Of a stretch of 64,000 nt of DNA, positions 16,044 to 25,178 are shown piece after piece. The DNA comes from Verrucomicrobiota bacterium. Lineage in GTDB: Bacteria > Verrucomicrobiota > Verrucomicrobiia > Chthoniobacterales > Terrimicrobiaceae. The stretch is taken from assembly GCA_026398255.1 (NCBI GenBank), contig JAPLTG010000031.1, positions 1-64,000 of the forward strand, given 5' to 3'. Position 1 is the stretch's first letter, and each line of letters starts with the position of its first letter. The notes under the pieces were generated by a model. The model saw nothing but the letters and a program-made list of their open reading frames with translations. It was not told the DNA's origin and made no database searches. Position numbers and translations under genes: made by a program.

Positions 16044-16325
16044 ATGAGCGCCCCCTCGCCAAAATCCGTTGACGGCGGACTTGTCAGCTTCAACGGACTC
16101 CGCGTCAAAAAAACGACCGTTACCAACTTGGTGGATTCCCTGGTCAAATCCGACCCCATGAAAGCTCCGACGGGCGAGAACTTGTCCGACAATCGCCGCC
16201 GCGACATCGGTCTTCTCCTCGAAGGTCGACTCGATCGGGAGAGTTCGCTCCGCCTTCTTTCCACTCTGGAAGCCGACGAAGTCGCCTTGCGATACCTGAC
16301 CGGCTTGATGGCCTCTCGAGCCTGA
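16044..16325 (+). CDS. Small hypothetical protein
   Basis: A 93-residue protein with no signal peptide or membrane segment. The N-terminal half is basic (RVKKTTVTNLVDSLVKSD). The C-terminal half is predicted helical and leucine-rich (RRDIGLLLEGRLDRESSLRLLSTLE), ending ALRYLTGLMASRA. The second half vaguely recalls the helical N-termini of anti-sigma or zf-HC2 proteins ('LLEGRLD..') but lacks zinc ligands, so I do not assign it. It lies 69 bases after argB and 77 before kamA, all on the plus strand. Probably a real gene by codon use. Confidence 0.6.
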   Translation: MSAPSPKSVDGGLVSFNGLRVKKTTVTNLVDSLVKSDPMKAPTGENLSDNRRRDIGLLLEGRLDRESSLRLLSTLEADEVALRYLTGLMASRA

Positions 16326-16402
16326 GGCTCTGGTTGATCTCCGAACAGGCGAATCCCCACATTGACAGGTTTTGCGTTCATCGTAGCCTCACACCACATT
16401 TC

Positions 16403-17590
16403 ATGTCGGACTTTCATTTTGCGTCCACCGAACGCTTCATTTCACACGCTCCCGGGCACTGGCCTGAGGTTGGTCCTGATTCGTGGAACGACTGGCGTTG
16501 GCAGCAGAAAAACCGTGTCACCACTCTAGCCGGCTTGGAGAGTCGGTTGAATCTCACCACCGAGGAGCGGGCGGGGGTTCTTCTGGCTGGCAGCAAGCTC
16601 GCGCTCGCTGTGACGCCTCACTATTTCAATCTCATCGAACCCGAGAACCCGGATTGCCCGATCCGTCGGCAAGTGGTTCCTCGCATGGAGGAGGGTTGGG
16701 ATTCGCCCCACGACATGGCGGACCCTTGCGGAGAAGACGCCGCGATGCCCGTTCCAGGCTTGGTCCACCGCTACCCGGATCGCGTTCTATTTTTGGTAAC
16801 CGACCGCTGTGCCTCGTATTGCCGGTATTGCACTCGCAGTCGGGTCGTGAGCGGGGTGGGGGAACAGGAACTCCACACCGACTTCGAGGAGGCCTTCCGC
16901 TACTTGGAAAAACACACCGAGATTCGGGATGTCCTACTCTCCGGTGGTGACGCGCTGTTGCTCTCGGACTCGAAATTGGAGGGAATCCTGAAACGCCTGC
17001 GCAGCATCCGCCACATCGAGTTTTTGCGGATTGGATCGCGTGTTCCGATTTTTATGCCACAGCGCATCACGCCGGAGCTTTGCACGATGCTCCGCCAATA
17101 CCACCCGCTTTGGATGAGTGTGCATGTGAACCACCCGCGCGAATTGACCGTCGAGGTGCGCGATGCCCTCGGCCGCCTCGCCGACGCGGGGATTCCGCTG
17201 GGGAACCAAAGCGTGCTGCTCGCGGGAGTGAACGACAACGCCGCCATCATGCGGGAACTCGTTCACAAGCTTCTGCTCTGCCGCGTGCGGCCTTATTATC
17301 TCTACCAGTGCGACCTCATTCGCGGCTCCTCGCACTTGCGGACTTCGGTTTCAAAGGGCATAGAAATCATCGAATCCCTCCGAGGCCACACCAGCGGCTA
17401 CGCGATTCCCCAGTTCGTCATCGATGCCCCCGGAGGTGGCGGCAAGGTCCCGGTGAATCCGAGCTATGTCGTCTACCACGACCAGGAAAAAATCGTCCTC
17501 CGCAATTTTGAAGGCCGCATATTCGAATACCCGGAATTGCCCGCGCACCCCGTCTCAAACCACCACGAGAGCGAATTAGTAACGGTGTAA
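16403..17590 (+). CDS. kamA: Lysine 2,3-aminomutase (radical SAM)
   Basis: A 395-residue radical SAM enzyme. The cluster motif CxxxCxxC is CASYCRYC at about residues 138-145. The PLP-dependent part is recognised by IDAPGGGGKVPVNPSY, where the lysine binds PLP, and by LIRGSSHLRTSVSKG and GHTSGYAIPQF. KamA interconverts L-lysine and beta-lysine; beta-lysine can be acetylated to a compatible solute by AblB or used in lysine fermentation. No ablB-like acetyltransferase is adjacent. Shorter EF-P-modifying EpmB is a second possibility, but the length favours KamA. The ATG at 16403 gives a normal N-terminus; a TTG at 16334 would add 23 residues. Confidence 0.88.
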   Translation: MSDFHFASTERFISHAPGHWPEVGPDSWNDWRWQQKNRVTTLAGLESRLNLTTEERAGVLLAGSKLALAVTPHYFNLIEPENPDCPIRRQVVPRMEEGWDSPHDMADPCGEDAAMPVPGLVHRYPDRVLFLVTDRCASYCRYCTRSRVVSGVGEQELHTDFEEAFRYLEKHTEIRDVLLSGGDALLLSDSKLEGILKRLRSIRHIEFLRIGSRVPIFMPQRITPELCTMLRQYHPLWMSVHVNHPRELTVEVRDALGRLADAGIPLGNQSVLLAGVNDNAAIMRELVHKLLLCRVRPYYLYQCDLIRGSSHLRTSVSKGIEIIESLRGHTSGYAIPQFVIDAPGGGGKVPVNPSYVVYHDQEKIVLRNFEGRIFEYPELPAHPVSNHHESELVTV

Positions 17591-17631
17591 CTTCAGAAAA
17601 AGTGAGCGTGACCCGCGCACCAGCCTGAGGT

Positions 17632-19062
17632 TTATCCCAGCGCTGATTGAAAGCGGGAGAGGAGTTCTTGGATCGGCTCGGCACCGACGGCGACCCGGAG
17701 AAGGTGGGGGTCGATCCCGCAGGAGCGGGCCCAGTCCAATTCGTGATAGTGGGCCAATTGCACATACGGGCAGACCAGTGTGTAGGAGGTTCCAAGGCTG
17801 ATTCCGTGGTTCACCGCGAGGCGCTCGAAAATCTCTGGAGTATGCTTTTCGGCGTTTTTCGGAAGGAAGGAAAGAACGGCACCATAACCGCCCCGGGGCT
17901 TGCGAAGGGAATTATAAGCGGGCGAGGGGTCGAGGCTCGGATGCCAGACGGATTCGACAGTGGGATGGTTGGAAAGAAAACGCGCCAACTCGAGGGCGTT
18001 GGCGTTGCAAATCTGCATCCTCTCTGGAAAGTCGCGTGAGTTTTTTTCCAACACCTCCAAGTCGCGGGAATAAATCCCATGCGTTGTCGGCAGGAAGGAT
18101 TCGAGGTCGGGGTGTTTGGAGCAACAGAGCAGCGCGCCGGCCAACACATCGCCTTCGCCGGAGATGGCTTTTGTGAGACTCGTGGCCACGAGGTCGCAGT
18201 GGGGAAGGACATCGACATTGAAGCTCGTGCCGATCGTGTCATCCACGACGACAGGGATATCAAAGCGCCGTCCCAAATCGGCCAATGCGGGAAGGTTGGG
18301 CGTGTGGAGGAGCGGGTTGCTCGGCACTTCGCAGAAAATCCCGGCGAGTGTTTCGTTCTGCAAAAGCTCGGCGAGGCGCTGGAGATCGGCTTCATCTCCA
18401 CGAGGAAAAAATTCCACGCCCGGCCCAAACTTTTGCAGGATTTTCAGCGTGTCGGTGTAGGGGAAACCAAACATGACCATTCGCTTTCCAGGTCGGCGGG
18501 AAAGCAAGGTCTGAAAGGCGGCGTAAATTGCCGCCATGCCGCTCGGGTGGAGGCTGATTTTTTCGGCTTCGGCACCGCTCCAACCAGCGAGACGGGTTCG
18601 GAGTTCCAGCTCCAGGCGGGGATTTGCTGGGGCGAGGGTTTGGGTTTTGAGCCAATCCTCGGCCGCACGGGAGGAGAGGATTCGTCCGGCGTGCTGCCAA
18701 TAAGCTCGAGCGGAGGCATGGGCGTTGGATGGAAAAAAGGCTGCCGGAATGCCGTTCAGCATCTTCGCTGTTCCCCCGGTGAGAGCCGCGCATTCTTGGG
18801 CGGCTATTTCATCGGAAAAAGGAAGGACCGAAAATCCCTTGGGTGGTGCAAGCACCTCGCAAACCCGCTGGATGAGGGGGTGTAGAAAAAACCGTGGATA
18901 ACCGGTCTTCATGCGGTCAATGACTCGGGACTCCTTTTCCTCGTATCCAATCACATCCGCCCAAGTCGGCAGACACACCGAAACGGCATGAAGCGAGTTC
19001 GGGATCGGAAAACCCAAATCCTCGCCCCGGCAGAGTGGATGGGAATGAAGCGGATGGATCAT
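17632..19062 (-). CDS. Cys/Met-metabolism PLP enzyme, cystathionine gamma-synthase-like
   Basis: A 476-residue PLP enzyme of the MetB/MetC family. The PLP lysine is in TSLTKAISGEGDVLAG, preceded by VVVDDTIGTSFNVDVL. It is about 90 residues longer than bacterial MetB (about 385). The additional N-terminal part (LPTWADVIGYEEKESRVIDR, then GYPRFFLHPLIQRV) resembles the fungal STR2-type cystathionine gamma-synthases. The likely reaction joins an activated homoserine with cysteine to form cystathionine. The ATG at 19062 overlaps the stop of the preceding gene (ATGA), so the two PLP enzymes are coupled. Another C-S lyase activity cannot be excluded. Confidence 0.8.
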   Translation of the reverse strand: MIHPLHSHPLCRGEDLGFPIPNSLHAVSVCLPTWADVIGYEEKESRVIDRMKTGYPRFFLHPLIQRVCEVLAPPKGFSVLPFSDEIAAQECAALTGGTAKMLNGIPAAFFPSNAHASARAYWQHAGRILSSRAAEDWLKTQTLAPANPRLELELRTRLAGWSGAEAEKISLHPSGMAAIYAAFQTLLSRRPGKRMVMFGFPYTDTLKILQKFGPGVEFFPRGDEADLQRLAELLQNETLAGIFCEVPSNPLLHTPNLPALADLGRRFDIPVVVDDTIGTSFNVDVLPHCDLVATSLTKAISGEGDVLAGALLCCSKHPDLESFLPTTHGIYSRDLEVLEKNSRDFPERMQICNANALELARFLSNHPTVESVWHPSLDPSPAYNSLRKPRGGYGAVLSFLPKNAEKHTPEIFERLAVNHGISLGTSYTLVCPYVQLAHYHELDWARSCGIDPHLLRVAVGAEPIQELLSRFQSALG

Positions 19063-20204
19063 CGGCTTGCCAACGCCTTGGCCATGCGGGCGAGTGCCTC
19101 GTCGAGTTGGGAGCGGGGACACCCGAAGTTGAGTCGCAGAAATCCTTGTGGGGCTCCGAAAGGCACGCCGTCCGAGAGGCCCACGCCGTGGTCTTCAAAA
19201 AACTTTGCTGCATTGGGGAGTTTCAATTCCCGCGCATCGAGCCAAGCCAGGTAGGTCGCCTCGAGATGCCAGGTGCGAATCCCCGGCAACGAGGTGGCGA
19301 CGAAATCCTCCACGCGGTCGCGGTTCAAGCGCAGCGTTTGGATCATCTCCCGGTGCCAAGGCCATCCAAACTTCAACGCGGCCTCGCACCCGGCATAGCC
19401 GAGAGCATTGATTTCAGTAATCAGGCCCCGTGCGGATTTTTGAAAAACGCGTCGGGTGTTGGCGTCAGGAATGACGACAAAAGCGCACGCCAGACCGGCC
19501 AGATTGAAGGTTTTGCTGGGAGCGAACATGGAAAGAACCGGCGGACCGGCGGGACCCGCGAGTTTCAGCCCGCTCGTGTGAGGCAAATCGTCGAGCACCA
19601 AGTCGCAGTGGATTTCATCCGAGATGAGCACGAGTCCGTGACGGCAGCAGAACTCGGCAAGCCGCTCCAGTGTGGCGCGTGGAAAAACTCGGCCAACGGG
19701 ATTGTGGGGATTGCAAAGAATGAAAAGTTTGGTGTTTGGCGTGACGGCTGACTCCAACCCATCGAAATCGATCTCCCAGACGCCGTTAATTTCCATCAAA
19801 TCCACGGTTTTCAAACCCACTCCCGCAAATTCTGGTGAGGACAAAAATGGGGGATATACCGGCGTGCAAGTGAGGACTTCTGAGCCCGCTGGAACGAAGG
19901 CGCGACACGCGACATTCAGCGCTGGGACCAATCCCGGAAACCACACGATTTGTTCGGGCGTGACCTCCGCCCCGTGGCGTTCGCGCAGATACGCTATCGC
20001 GGCCTCGACCGTTGACGAAGGAGGCACCGTGTAGCCGAAGACTCCGTGGGATACTCGGTCGTGCAGGGCCTCGATGATCTCTGGGGCCGAAGTGAAATCC
20101 ATATCGGCGACCCACATCGGAATCACATCCCGGCCGGCGTAACGCTCCCACTTGAGCGAACCGCTGCCGGCGCGGTCGGGGCAGGTATTGAAATCGTAGT
20201 TCAC
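19059..20204 (-). CDS. patB: PatB/MalY-type cystathionine beta-lyase (PLP)
   Basis: A 381-residue fold-type I aminotransferase-like C-S lyase. Motifs: IPMWVADMDF near residue 30, FGYTVPP, LCNPHNPVGRVF, DEIHCDLVL and the PLP lysine in SMFAPSKTFNLAGL. The family cleaves cystathionine to homocysteine. With the downstream cystathionine gamma-synthase-like gene it would form a two-step route from activated homoserine to homocysteine. The start codon is GTG at 20204 without a good Shine-Dalgarno. The upstream 57 bases end in a terminator-like hairpin (20261-20313). Confidence 0.9.
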   Translation of the reverse strand: MNYDFNTCPDRAGSGSLKWERYAGRDVIPMWVADMDFTSAPEIIEALHDRVSHGVFGYTVPPSSTVEAAIAYLRERHGAEVTPEQIVWFPGLVPALNVACRAFVPAGSEVLTCTPVYPPFLSSPEFAGVGLKTVDLMEINGVWEIDFDGLESAVTPNTKLFILCNPHNPVGRVFPRATLERLAEFCCRHGLVLISDEIHCDLVLDDLPHTSGLKLAGPAGPPVLSMFAPSKTFNLAGLACAFVVIPDANTRRVFQKSARGLITEINALGYAGCEAALKFGWPWHREMIQTLRLNRDRVEDFVATSLPGIRTWHLEATYLAWLDARELKLPNAAKFFEDHGVGLSDGVPFGAPQGFLRLNFGCPRSQLDEALARMAKALASR

Positions 20205-20600
20205 AGAAATTCAGAAAACATCATCACTCCCGTGGCGACAAGGCTGAGGCTTGTCATCGTAAAAAATCTCGTTGCCCAACCTTGACTTTGGATTCCCTCT
20301 GACGAGATTTTTTCCCAGCCCCCTTTGTTCTTTTCCATCTCTCACCAAATTTCAGCGGCTTCGGCCGCAAAGGATTTGCCCTTCTGTGTTCGCGATTAAA
20401 CGAAACAAACTCCCGGGCCGATGTTTCATTAAACCCGGAGGCTCAGCTCTCGGTCGAAATGACAGGCCTTTATTGGAAGTCAGATTAACCGCGGGCGGTC
20501 ATCCACCCTAAACTTAGGGAACGGGAACTGATTCGAAACGGCACAAGAGGGGCAATTTTTTTGTCTGCGAATCGGAACCTCTCCAGTAGCGGAATTTTTC
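20205..20600. other. 396-bp gap between recQ and patB, no gene
   Basis: No credible open frame on either strand. Read on the minus strand it follows recQ and forms the leader or promoter region of patB and the cystathionine synthase gene. It contains the 12-bp inverted repeat at 20261-20313 and a short hairpin ACAAG-cctcagc-CTTGT between that and the patB start. Nothing that I can match to a known SAM-I, SAM-II, SAH or cobalamin aptamer. Confidence 0.6.
20261..20313 (-). terminator. Perfect 12-bp inverted repeat, terminator- or attenuator-like
   Basis: Arms AAAAAATCTCGT (20261-20272) and ACGAGATTTTTT (20302-20313) are perfectly complementary around a 29-base loop. The ACGAGA/TCTCGT core is flanked by A6 and T6, the form of a bidirectional intrinsic terminator. 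On the minus strand it lies after recQ and 57 bases before the patB start, so it could end recQ transcription or act as an attenuator in the leader of the methionine genes. The large loop and AT-rich arms lower confidence. Confidence 0.45.
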
Positions 20601-22532
20601 CTACAGGGAGGCTTCCAGATGATCCAAAACTCGGGCGAAGGGGATGGCTTCGAGATAGCCGAAGGCGTCATGGCGAGTGAGACGGTCGCGGGTTGTGGCG
20701 GGGCTGCTGATGCCGCAGAGAAATCGTGCGAGAGCGCGTTTGCTTCGTAGGGCGGCGTGGCCTTCGTTGCGGAGGGATTGGATGGTTGCGATGTCCTCGG
20801 ATGTAATTTCTGGAATGGGGGACGCCGGCAGGGATGTGGCGATTTGGCCCGCGCATGCTCCGCAATGACCGCAGGGTTTTGGGAGTTTCTCACCGAAGTA
20901 GGCGAGTAGGCGCGCGGTCAGGCAGCCTGGTCCCGTGGCGAAGGCGATGATGCCTTCCAACCTTTCGAGGTCGCGTGCCTCGCGGTTGGTGAAGAGTTCG
21001 AAAAGCCAGGAGGCCACTTCGTGTGGAGTTCGATTTTTCGAATCGGGCAGGAGATGGAAGCGATGCCGGAGTCCGGCAGGCTTCATTTCGATATCGCCGG
21101 CTTCCTCGAGATATCGAAGGGCTTTGATGATTCGGTCTTTCGACTCATCAATGGCCGTGGCGGAAGCCTCGATATCGAGTGTCAGGAGCCGGTATCCGCG
21201 TTTGCCCGAGTCGAAGATGGACTTGAGGAAACGCTGCCGGGCGGGCGTGTGGCCTGCGATGACGCGATCCTCAGGATGACGAAAAGCGATTTGATAGCGC
21301 GAGTGGAACATGCCCGCAGGTTCGAGGATTCGCTCTTTTTCGAGATGGGCGATGACTGTTTCGAGAACGAGTTGGCGGATGTCCGTGGTGCGCGAGAGAT
21401 CGTATCGGCTGATGTCGAACTCCTCTCCTTGGCGTAGGAGGTGGTCCACCAAGCGGCGGAGTGAGGGTTCGTCCGGAGTGTCGCCCAAGATGAAGTTGCG
21501 AAGAACGGTGAGATCGTCCGCACAGGCAAGTAGCTCGCACCGGGATGGCAATCCGTCACGGCCCGCGCGGCCGATTTCCTGCTGATAGTTTTCAAGGGTT
21601 TTTGGCAGGTTGAAATGGATCACCGAGCGGATGTCGGCCTTGTCGATCCCCATGCCGAAAGCGATCGTGGCGACGATAATGTCGCATCGCCCCTGCATGA
21701 AATCATCCTGCGCCGAGGCGCGAACCTCGTCCGCCATCCCAGCGTGGTAGGCCCTCGCGGAGAGACCGCTCGATTTTAAATGCGCGGCGACTTGCTCGGC
21801 CGTGCGCTGGAGAGTCACATAAACAATGGCTGGGTGGCGTGAGGAGTCTTGGATCCGTTCCACCAAAATCCCCAAGCGCTCGGCGTCGGAGGTCGGGGTG
21901 ATATGGATCGAGAGGTTCCGACGATGAAAAGATGTGGTCGTGCAGTCCTCCTTGCGGATGCGGAAGCCTTTTCGAATTTCTTCAGCCACAGGAGGCGTCG
22001 CCGTGGCGGTCAGCGCCAGCACACGAGGGATGCGGAGTTTTTTTGCCAGAGCGGCGAGACGGAGATAGTCCGGACGGAAATTGTGCCCCCACTCGGAAAT
22101 GCAATGGGCCTCGTCAATCGCAAGCAGGGCGGGGGGATTTTTGCGGAGACGGGATAGAAATGCCTCACTGGAGAAGCGCTCTGGAGCGACATAGAGCAGC
22201 TTGAGCGTTCCCGCAGAAATGGCGGAGAGGACTTCTGCCGTCTCCTCGGCGGTGAGTGTGGAATCCAACCGAGCGGCGGCGATGCCACGCTTTTGCAAGG
22301 CATCGACTTGATCCTTCATGAGCGCGATGAGCGGCGAAACCACAATGGATAAACCGTCCAGAAGAACAGCCGGGAGTTGGTAGCAAAGGGATTTCCCCGC
22401 ACCGGTCGGAAAGATGGCCAGTGCGTGGCGTCCCTCGAGGAGGATTTCGATCACACGCCGCTGACCCTCGCGAAAGCCAGCGTGGCCGAAGTGTTTCTCC
22501 AAATCCCTCTCCAAATCCCGGTCGTTCAGCAT
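20601..22532 (-). CDS. recQ: ATP-dependent DNA helicase RecQ
   Basis: A 643-residue SF2 helicase (ATG at 22532 chosen over a TTG at 22568). Motifs: FREGQRRVI (motif 0), FPTGAGKSLCYQLPA (Walker A), AIDEAHCISEWGHNFRPDY (DEAH plus the RecQ aromatic loop), ALTATATPP, and motifs IV-VI ending NYQQEIGRAGRDGLPS. Zinc ligands of the RecQ-Ct domain are visible as GPGC and CGHCGAC. No clear HRDC domain; the protein ends soon after a partial winged-helix region. Acts in recombination and fork repair. Its start is about 150 bases from tRNA-Lys. Confidence 0.95.
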   Translation of the reverse strand: MLNDRDLERDLEKHFGHAGFREGQRRVIEILLEGRHALAIFPTGAGKSLCYQLPAVLLDGLSIVVSPLIALMKDQVDALQKRGIAAARLDSTLTAEETAEVLSAISAGTLKLLYVAPERFSSEAFLSRLRKNPPALLAIDEAHCISEWGHNFRPDYLRLAALAKKLRIPRVLALTATATPPVAEEIRKGFRIRKEDCTTTSFHRRNLSIHITPTSDAERLGILVERIQDSSRHPAIVYVTLQRTAEQVAAHLKSSGLSARAYHAGMADEVRASAQDDFMQGRCDIIVATIAFGMGIDKADIRSVIHFNLPKTLENYQQEIGRAGRDGLPSRCELLACADDLTVLRNFILGDTPDEPSLRRLVDHLLRQGEEFDISRYDLSRTTDIRQLVLETVIAHLEKERILEPAGMFHSRYQIAFRHPEDRVIAGHTPARQRFLKSIFDSGKRGYRLLTLDIEASATAIDESKDRIIKALRYLEEAGDIEMKPAGLRHRFHLLPDSKNRTPHEVASWLFELFTNREARDLERLEGIIAFATGPGCLTARLLAYFGEKLPKPCGHCGACAGQIATSLPASPIPEITSEDIATIQSLRNEGHAALRSKRALARFLCGISSPATTRDRLTRHDAFGYLEAIPFARVLDHLEASL

Positions 22533-22682
22533 GAGAAGGAATTGAATCCGATTATCCCTCGGTTGCAAACCCTGGACCCTGCAAATTGAGTAGAAGGAAC
22601 GATTGTCAGGAGACGCAGAATTTAAGGGCCAAAAAACCTGCTGGCCTAGGTTTCATGCGCTGTCCGATCAAAAAAGAGGGCT

Positions 22683-22754
22683 TGGGTTGGGTGGGACTCG
22701 AACCCACAACCAACGCCTTAAAAGGGCGCTGCTCTACCATTGAGCTACCAACCC
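22683..22754 (-). tRNA. tRNA-Lys (TTT)
   Basis: On the minus strand the 72-nt cloverleaf begins gggttggtagctc and ends with the matching acceptor ccaaccc plus discriminator A. The D-loop ctcaatggtagag, the T arm gtgggttcgagtcccac and an anticodon stem gcgcc/ggcgt closing the loop ctTTTaa are all present. The anticodon TTT specifies lysine. CCA is not encoded. This tRNA is a substrate of the MnmA enzyme encoded in this window. Confidence 0.95.
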
Positions 22755-22814
22755 GAAAGAGGCGAAAAATCTAGTGGCTTGATGAGCTGTTGCAATACTG
22801 AAATCTGGAATTTC

Positions 22815-24251
22815 TCATTGCTCGGGGCTCATGAGTGCTGCGGCGCGGCATTTTAATCGGAAGAATAAATCGCCATCTTCAAATTTCCGGAGGTCCTCAG
22901 GGGCGCTTCGGTCGAAGTCTGCCAAGAACATGGTCTCAAGCTGGTCGGCGAAGTTTTTATCCTGAACCGCGGCGGAGAGTTCGAAGTTCAGCATGAACGA
23001 TCGGTAGTCCACATTGATCGATCCGACGATGGCGATGTCGTCGTCGGCGAGCAGGACTTTCTGGTGCATGAACCCGGGTTGGTAGCGCCAGAGTTTGACG
23101 CCGGCTTCGCGGAGTTTCGGGTAGTAGGTGAAGGACGAGAGCCAAGGCAGAAGGTGGTCTGCCATTTGAGGAAGGATGATCCGGACATCAACGCCCCGGA
23201 TGGCTGCGTGGCAGATGGCGAAAAATAAAGGGCTGCCTGGAACAAAGTAGGGACTGGCAATCCAGAGTCGGCGTGTGGCGGAGTTGATAATCGAGAGGTA
23301 AACCGCCGGGCAGATGCTCCAACTTTCTGCGGGGCCGGAGGCGATGGGGAAGACCACGGGGGAGGGGGTGGTTTCCACGGCGGGTTTGGGAAGTCGGAAG
23401 GGCGGAACTTCGCCGGTGATGTAGTTCCAATCTTCGAGAAATGAGAGTTGAAATCCGGGAACGCAGGGCCCTTCGATTCGAATGTGGGTGTCGCGCCAGG
23501 GGCCGAATCGCCGACTGCGTCCCAAGTATTCATCGCCGACATTGAGCCCGCCGAGGAATGCGACAAGGGCATCGACGATCACGAGTTTGCGGTGGTTTCG
23601 GAAATTGATTTGGAAGCGGCGGCCGAATTGGCGGTTGGTCACGAAGCTTTGAACGAGCACGCCTTCTTGGCGGAGACGGGCCGACCAGGAGGGGGGAAGG
23701 CTTTTGGAGCCGACTTGATCGAACATCACACGGCATTCCACGCCACGACGTGCGGCGGCTACGAGACGGTCGGCGAGCTCTCGGCCAATGCGGTCGTCGT
23801 GAATGATGAAAAACTGAACCCAGATGGATTCCTTGGCGGCATCGATGGCGGCGAAGATCGACTGGAAGGTTTCGTTGCCATCAATCAGGAGGTCAATTTT
23901 GGATCCACTCGTGGCTGGAATCCTCGAGAGGTTGTTTGCCATTTTGGAGGCTTCGCGGAACTCGCCGGTGAAGTCGGCTTGGTAACCATCCAAGTGTCGA
24001 ACGATGGAGTGAAAAGCCTCGTCGAGTTTTTGGGAGCCTTTGCGGCCGGCGAGGGTGTATCCGGCAAATCGGGACTCTCCAAAAATTAGAAATAGCGGAA
24101 TGGCGACAATGGGCAGAACGACCAAGCCGCAGGACCAAGCGATGGCGGATTGAGGAGTCCTGGCGATCAGGATCGCCCGCATGGCTAGCAGGATTCCAAC
24201 GATCTCGAGTGCGAGGGAGATCGAGGCGATAAGCGGATTCAAAAACGACAT
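22815..24251 (-). CDS. cls: Cardiolipin synthase
   Basis: A 478-residue phospholipase D superfamily membrane enzyme. Two N-terminal transmembrane helices (about residues 8-30 and 36-57) precede two PLD domains with HKD motifs H220-x-K222-x4-D227 (FRNHRKLVIVD) and H396-x-K398-x4-D403 (FMHQKVLLADDD). It condenses two phosphatidylglycerols to cardiolipin and glycerol. It follows, by 12 bases, the membrane protein that sits downstream of a histidine kinase; all three are probably one transcript. Confidence 0.93.
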   Translation of the reverse strand: MSFLNPLIASISLALEIVGILLAMRAILIARTPQSAIAWSCGLVVLPIVAIPLFLIFGESRFAGYTLAGRKGSQKLDEAFHSIVRHLDGYQADFTGEFREASKMANNLSRIPATSGSKIDLLIDGNETFQSIFAAIDAAKESIWVQFFIIHDDRIGRELADRLVAAARRGVECRVMFDQVGSKSLPPSWSARLRQEGVLVQSFVTNRQFGRRFQINFRNHRKLVIVDALVAFLGGLNVGDEYLGRSRRFGPWRDTHIRIEGPCVPGFQLSFLEDWNYITGEVPPFRLPKPAVETTPSPVVFPIASGPAESWSICPAVYLSIINSATRRLWIASPYFVPGSPLFFAICHAAIRGVDVRIILPQMADHLLPWLSSFTYYPKLREAGVKLWRYQPGFMHQKVLLADDDIAIVGSINVDYRSFMLNFELSAAVQDKNFADQLETMFLADFDRSAPEDLRKFEDGDLFFRLKCRAAALMSPEQ

Positions 24252-24263
24252 GCCTCGCCCGAT

Positions 24264-25178
24264 CTACAGGTCGGCGGGGTTTTCGCCGGGGGTGGGGGCT
24301 GGGTGATCCGGTTGGTAATGGGCCAGTTCGCCACGCAAGCGGGTGAGATCATCGTTTAAGCGTCTGACTTGGCTTTTGTGGGAATGATGAACGCGGGCCT
24401 CGTGATCGTTGAGGAAAACGGCAAGCAAAACTGTGGCAGGGGCCAGCATGATGAGGGTGAAAAGCGTGAGAATGAAAAAGAACCGACCGTCGTCGGCATC
24501 GGCTTTGAGCAGTGTGAGGATTCGCAAATCGATGGCCGACTGCATGGCTGAAAAGTCATCGTTCAATCGAATGCGGCGGGCTTCGTAGGAATGCTCCGTG
24601 AGAATGGAGGTAGCGGCGTCGGATTTGGACTGTTCAACACCTTCAAGCGTGGGCGCGTTGCCATTCAAGGAGGCGAGGGCTTTTTCGTCCACGCTGCGGA
24701 GCTTGGAGAATTCATCGGCCACGCGATCGAAGCGAAGCCACTCGGTTTCGCCAAATGCGATGGAGGCGTTGCGGAGCTTCAGGTTGGAGGGGGTCACATC
24801 CACCAGAGTGTTTAAAATCGTGTCCGCAGTGGTTGGAGTTTCGAGAACAGGGCCCAACTTTTTCCTCACCAAAGCCTCGTAGGAATTGATGTTTTCCTTA
24901 GTGGGTGAGGCGATGGCTAAACTCAGTAGGCGACCGAGTTGGAGTGAGTCCTGGCGGGACTCGGAGATGATTTCATTGGCACGAAAAAGAATCCGCTGGT
25001 CCTCGAGGACGAGGGTTTGCTGACGCCAGTATCGAAACGCTGCCACGGCAATCACCAATTCCAAAAAAAGCAAAACACTGAAGAACGGAAGAATCCTTTT
25101 TCGGATATCCAGGATATCTTTCGGAGGCTTTTGAAGCTTTCCGTAAAATTGATCAGGTCGCGTGTATCTTTTACTCAT
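24264..25178 (-). CDS. Two-TM sensor-like membrane protein, unknown
   Basis: A 304-residue protein (ATG at 25178). The N-terminus is cytoplasmic and basic. One transmembrane helix (about residues 28-48, FFSVLLFLELVIAVAAF) is followed by a periplasmic, helical domain of about 180 residues, then a second helix (FFFILTLFTLIMLAPATVLLAVF) and a short cytoplasmic coiled-coil tail ending in a proline-rich stretch. This matches the layout of the sensory half of a histidine kinase or chemoreceptor without output domain. It overlaps the stop of the upstream hybrid kinase by 8 bases and may feed signals to that soluble kinase (inference). No family recognised. Confidence 0.7.
   Translation of the reverse strand: MSKRYTRPDQFYGKLQKPPKDILDIRKRILPFFSVLLFLELVIAVAAFRYWRQQTLVLEDQRILFRANEIISESRQDSLQLGRLLSLAIASPTKENINSYEALVRKKLGPVLETPTTADTILNTLVDVTPSNLKLRNASIAFGETEWLRFDRVADEFSKLRSVDEKALASLNGNAPTLEGVEQSKSDAATSILTEHSYEARRIRLNDDFSAMQSAIDLRILTLLKADADDGRFFFILTLFTLIMLAPATVLLAVFLNDHEARVHHSHKSQVRRLNDDLTRLRGELAHYQPDHPAPTPGENPADL

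Noticed and set aside
16044-16325. Anti-sigma factor (zf-HC2 or FlgM-like) assignment for the 93-residue protein
   Set aside because: Resemblance is limited to a leucine-rich helix; zinc ligands and partner sigma factor are missing.
20205-20600. SAM or cobalamin riboswitch upstream of patB
   Set aside because: None of the conserved aptamer words of the known classes could be matched by eye; only the hairpin itself is supported.
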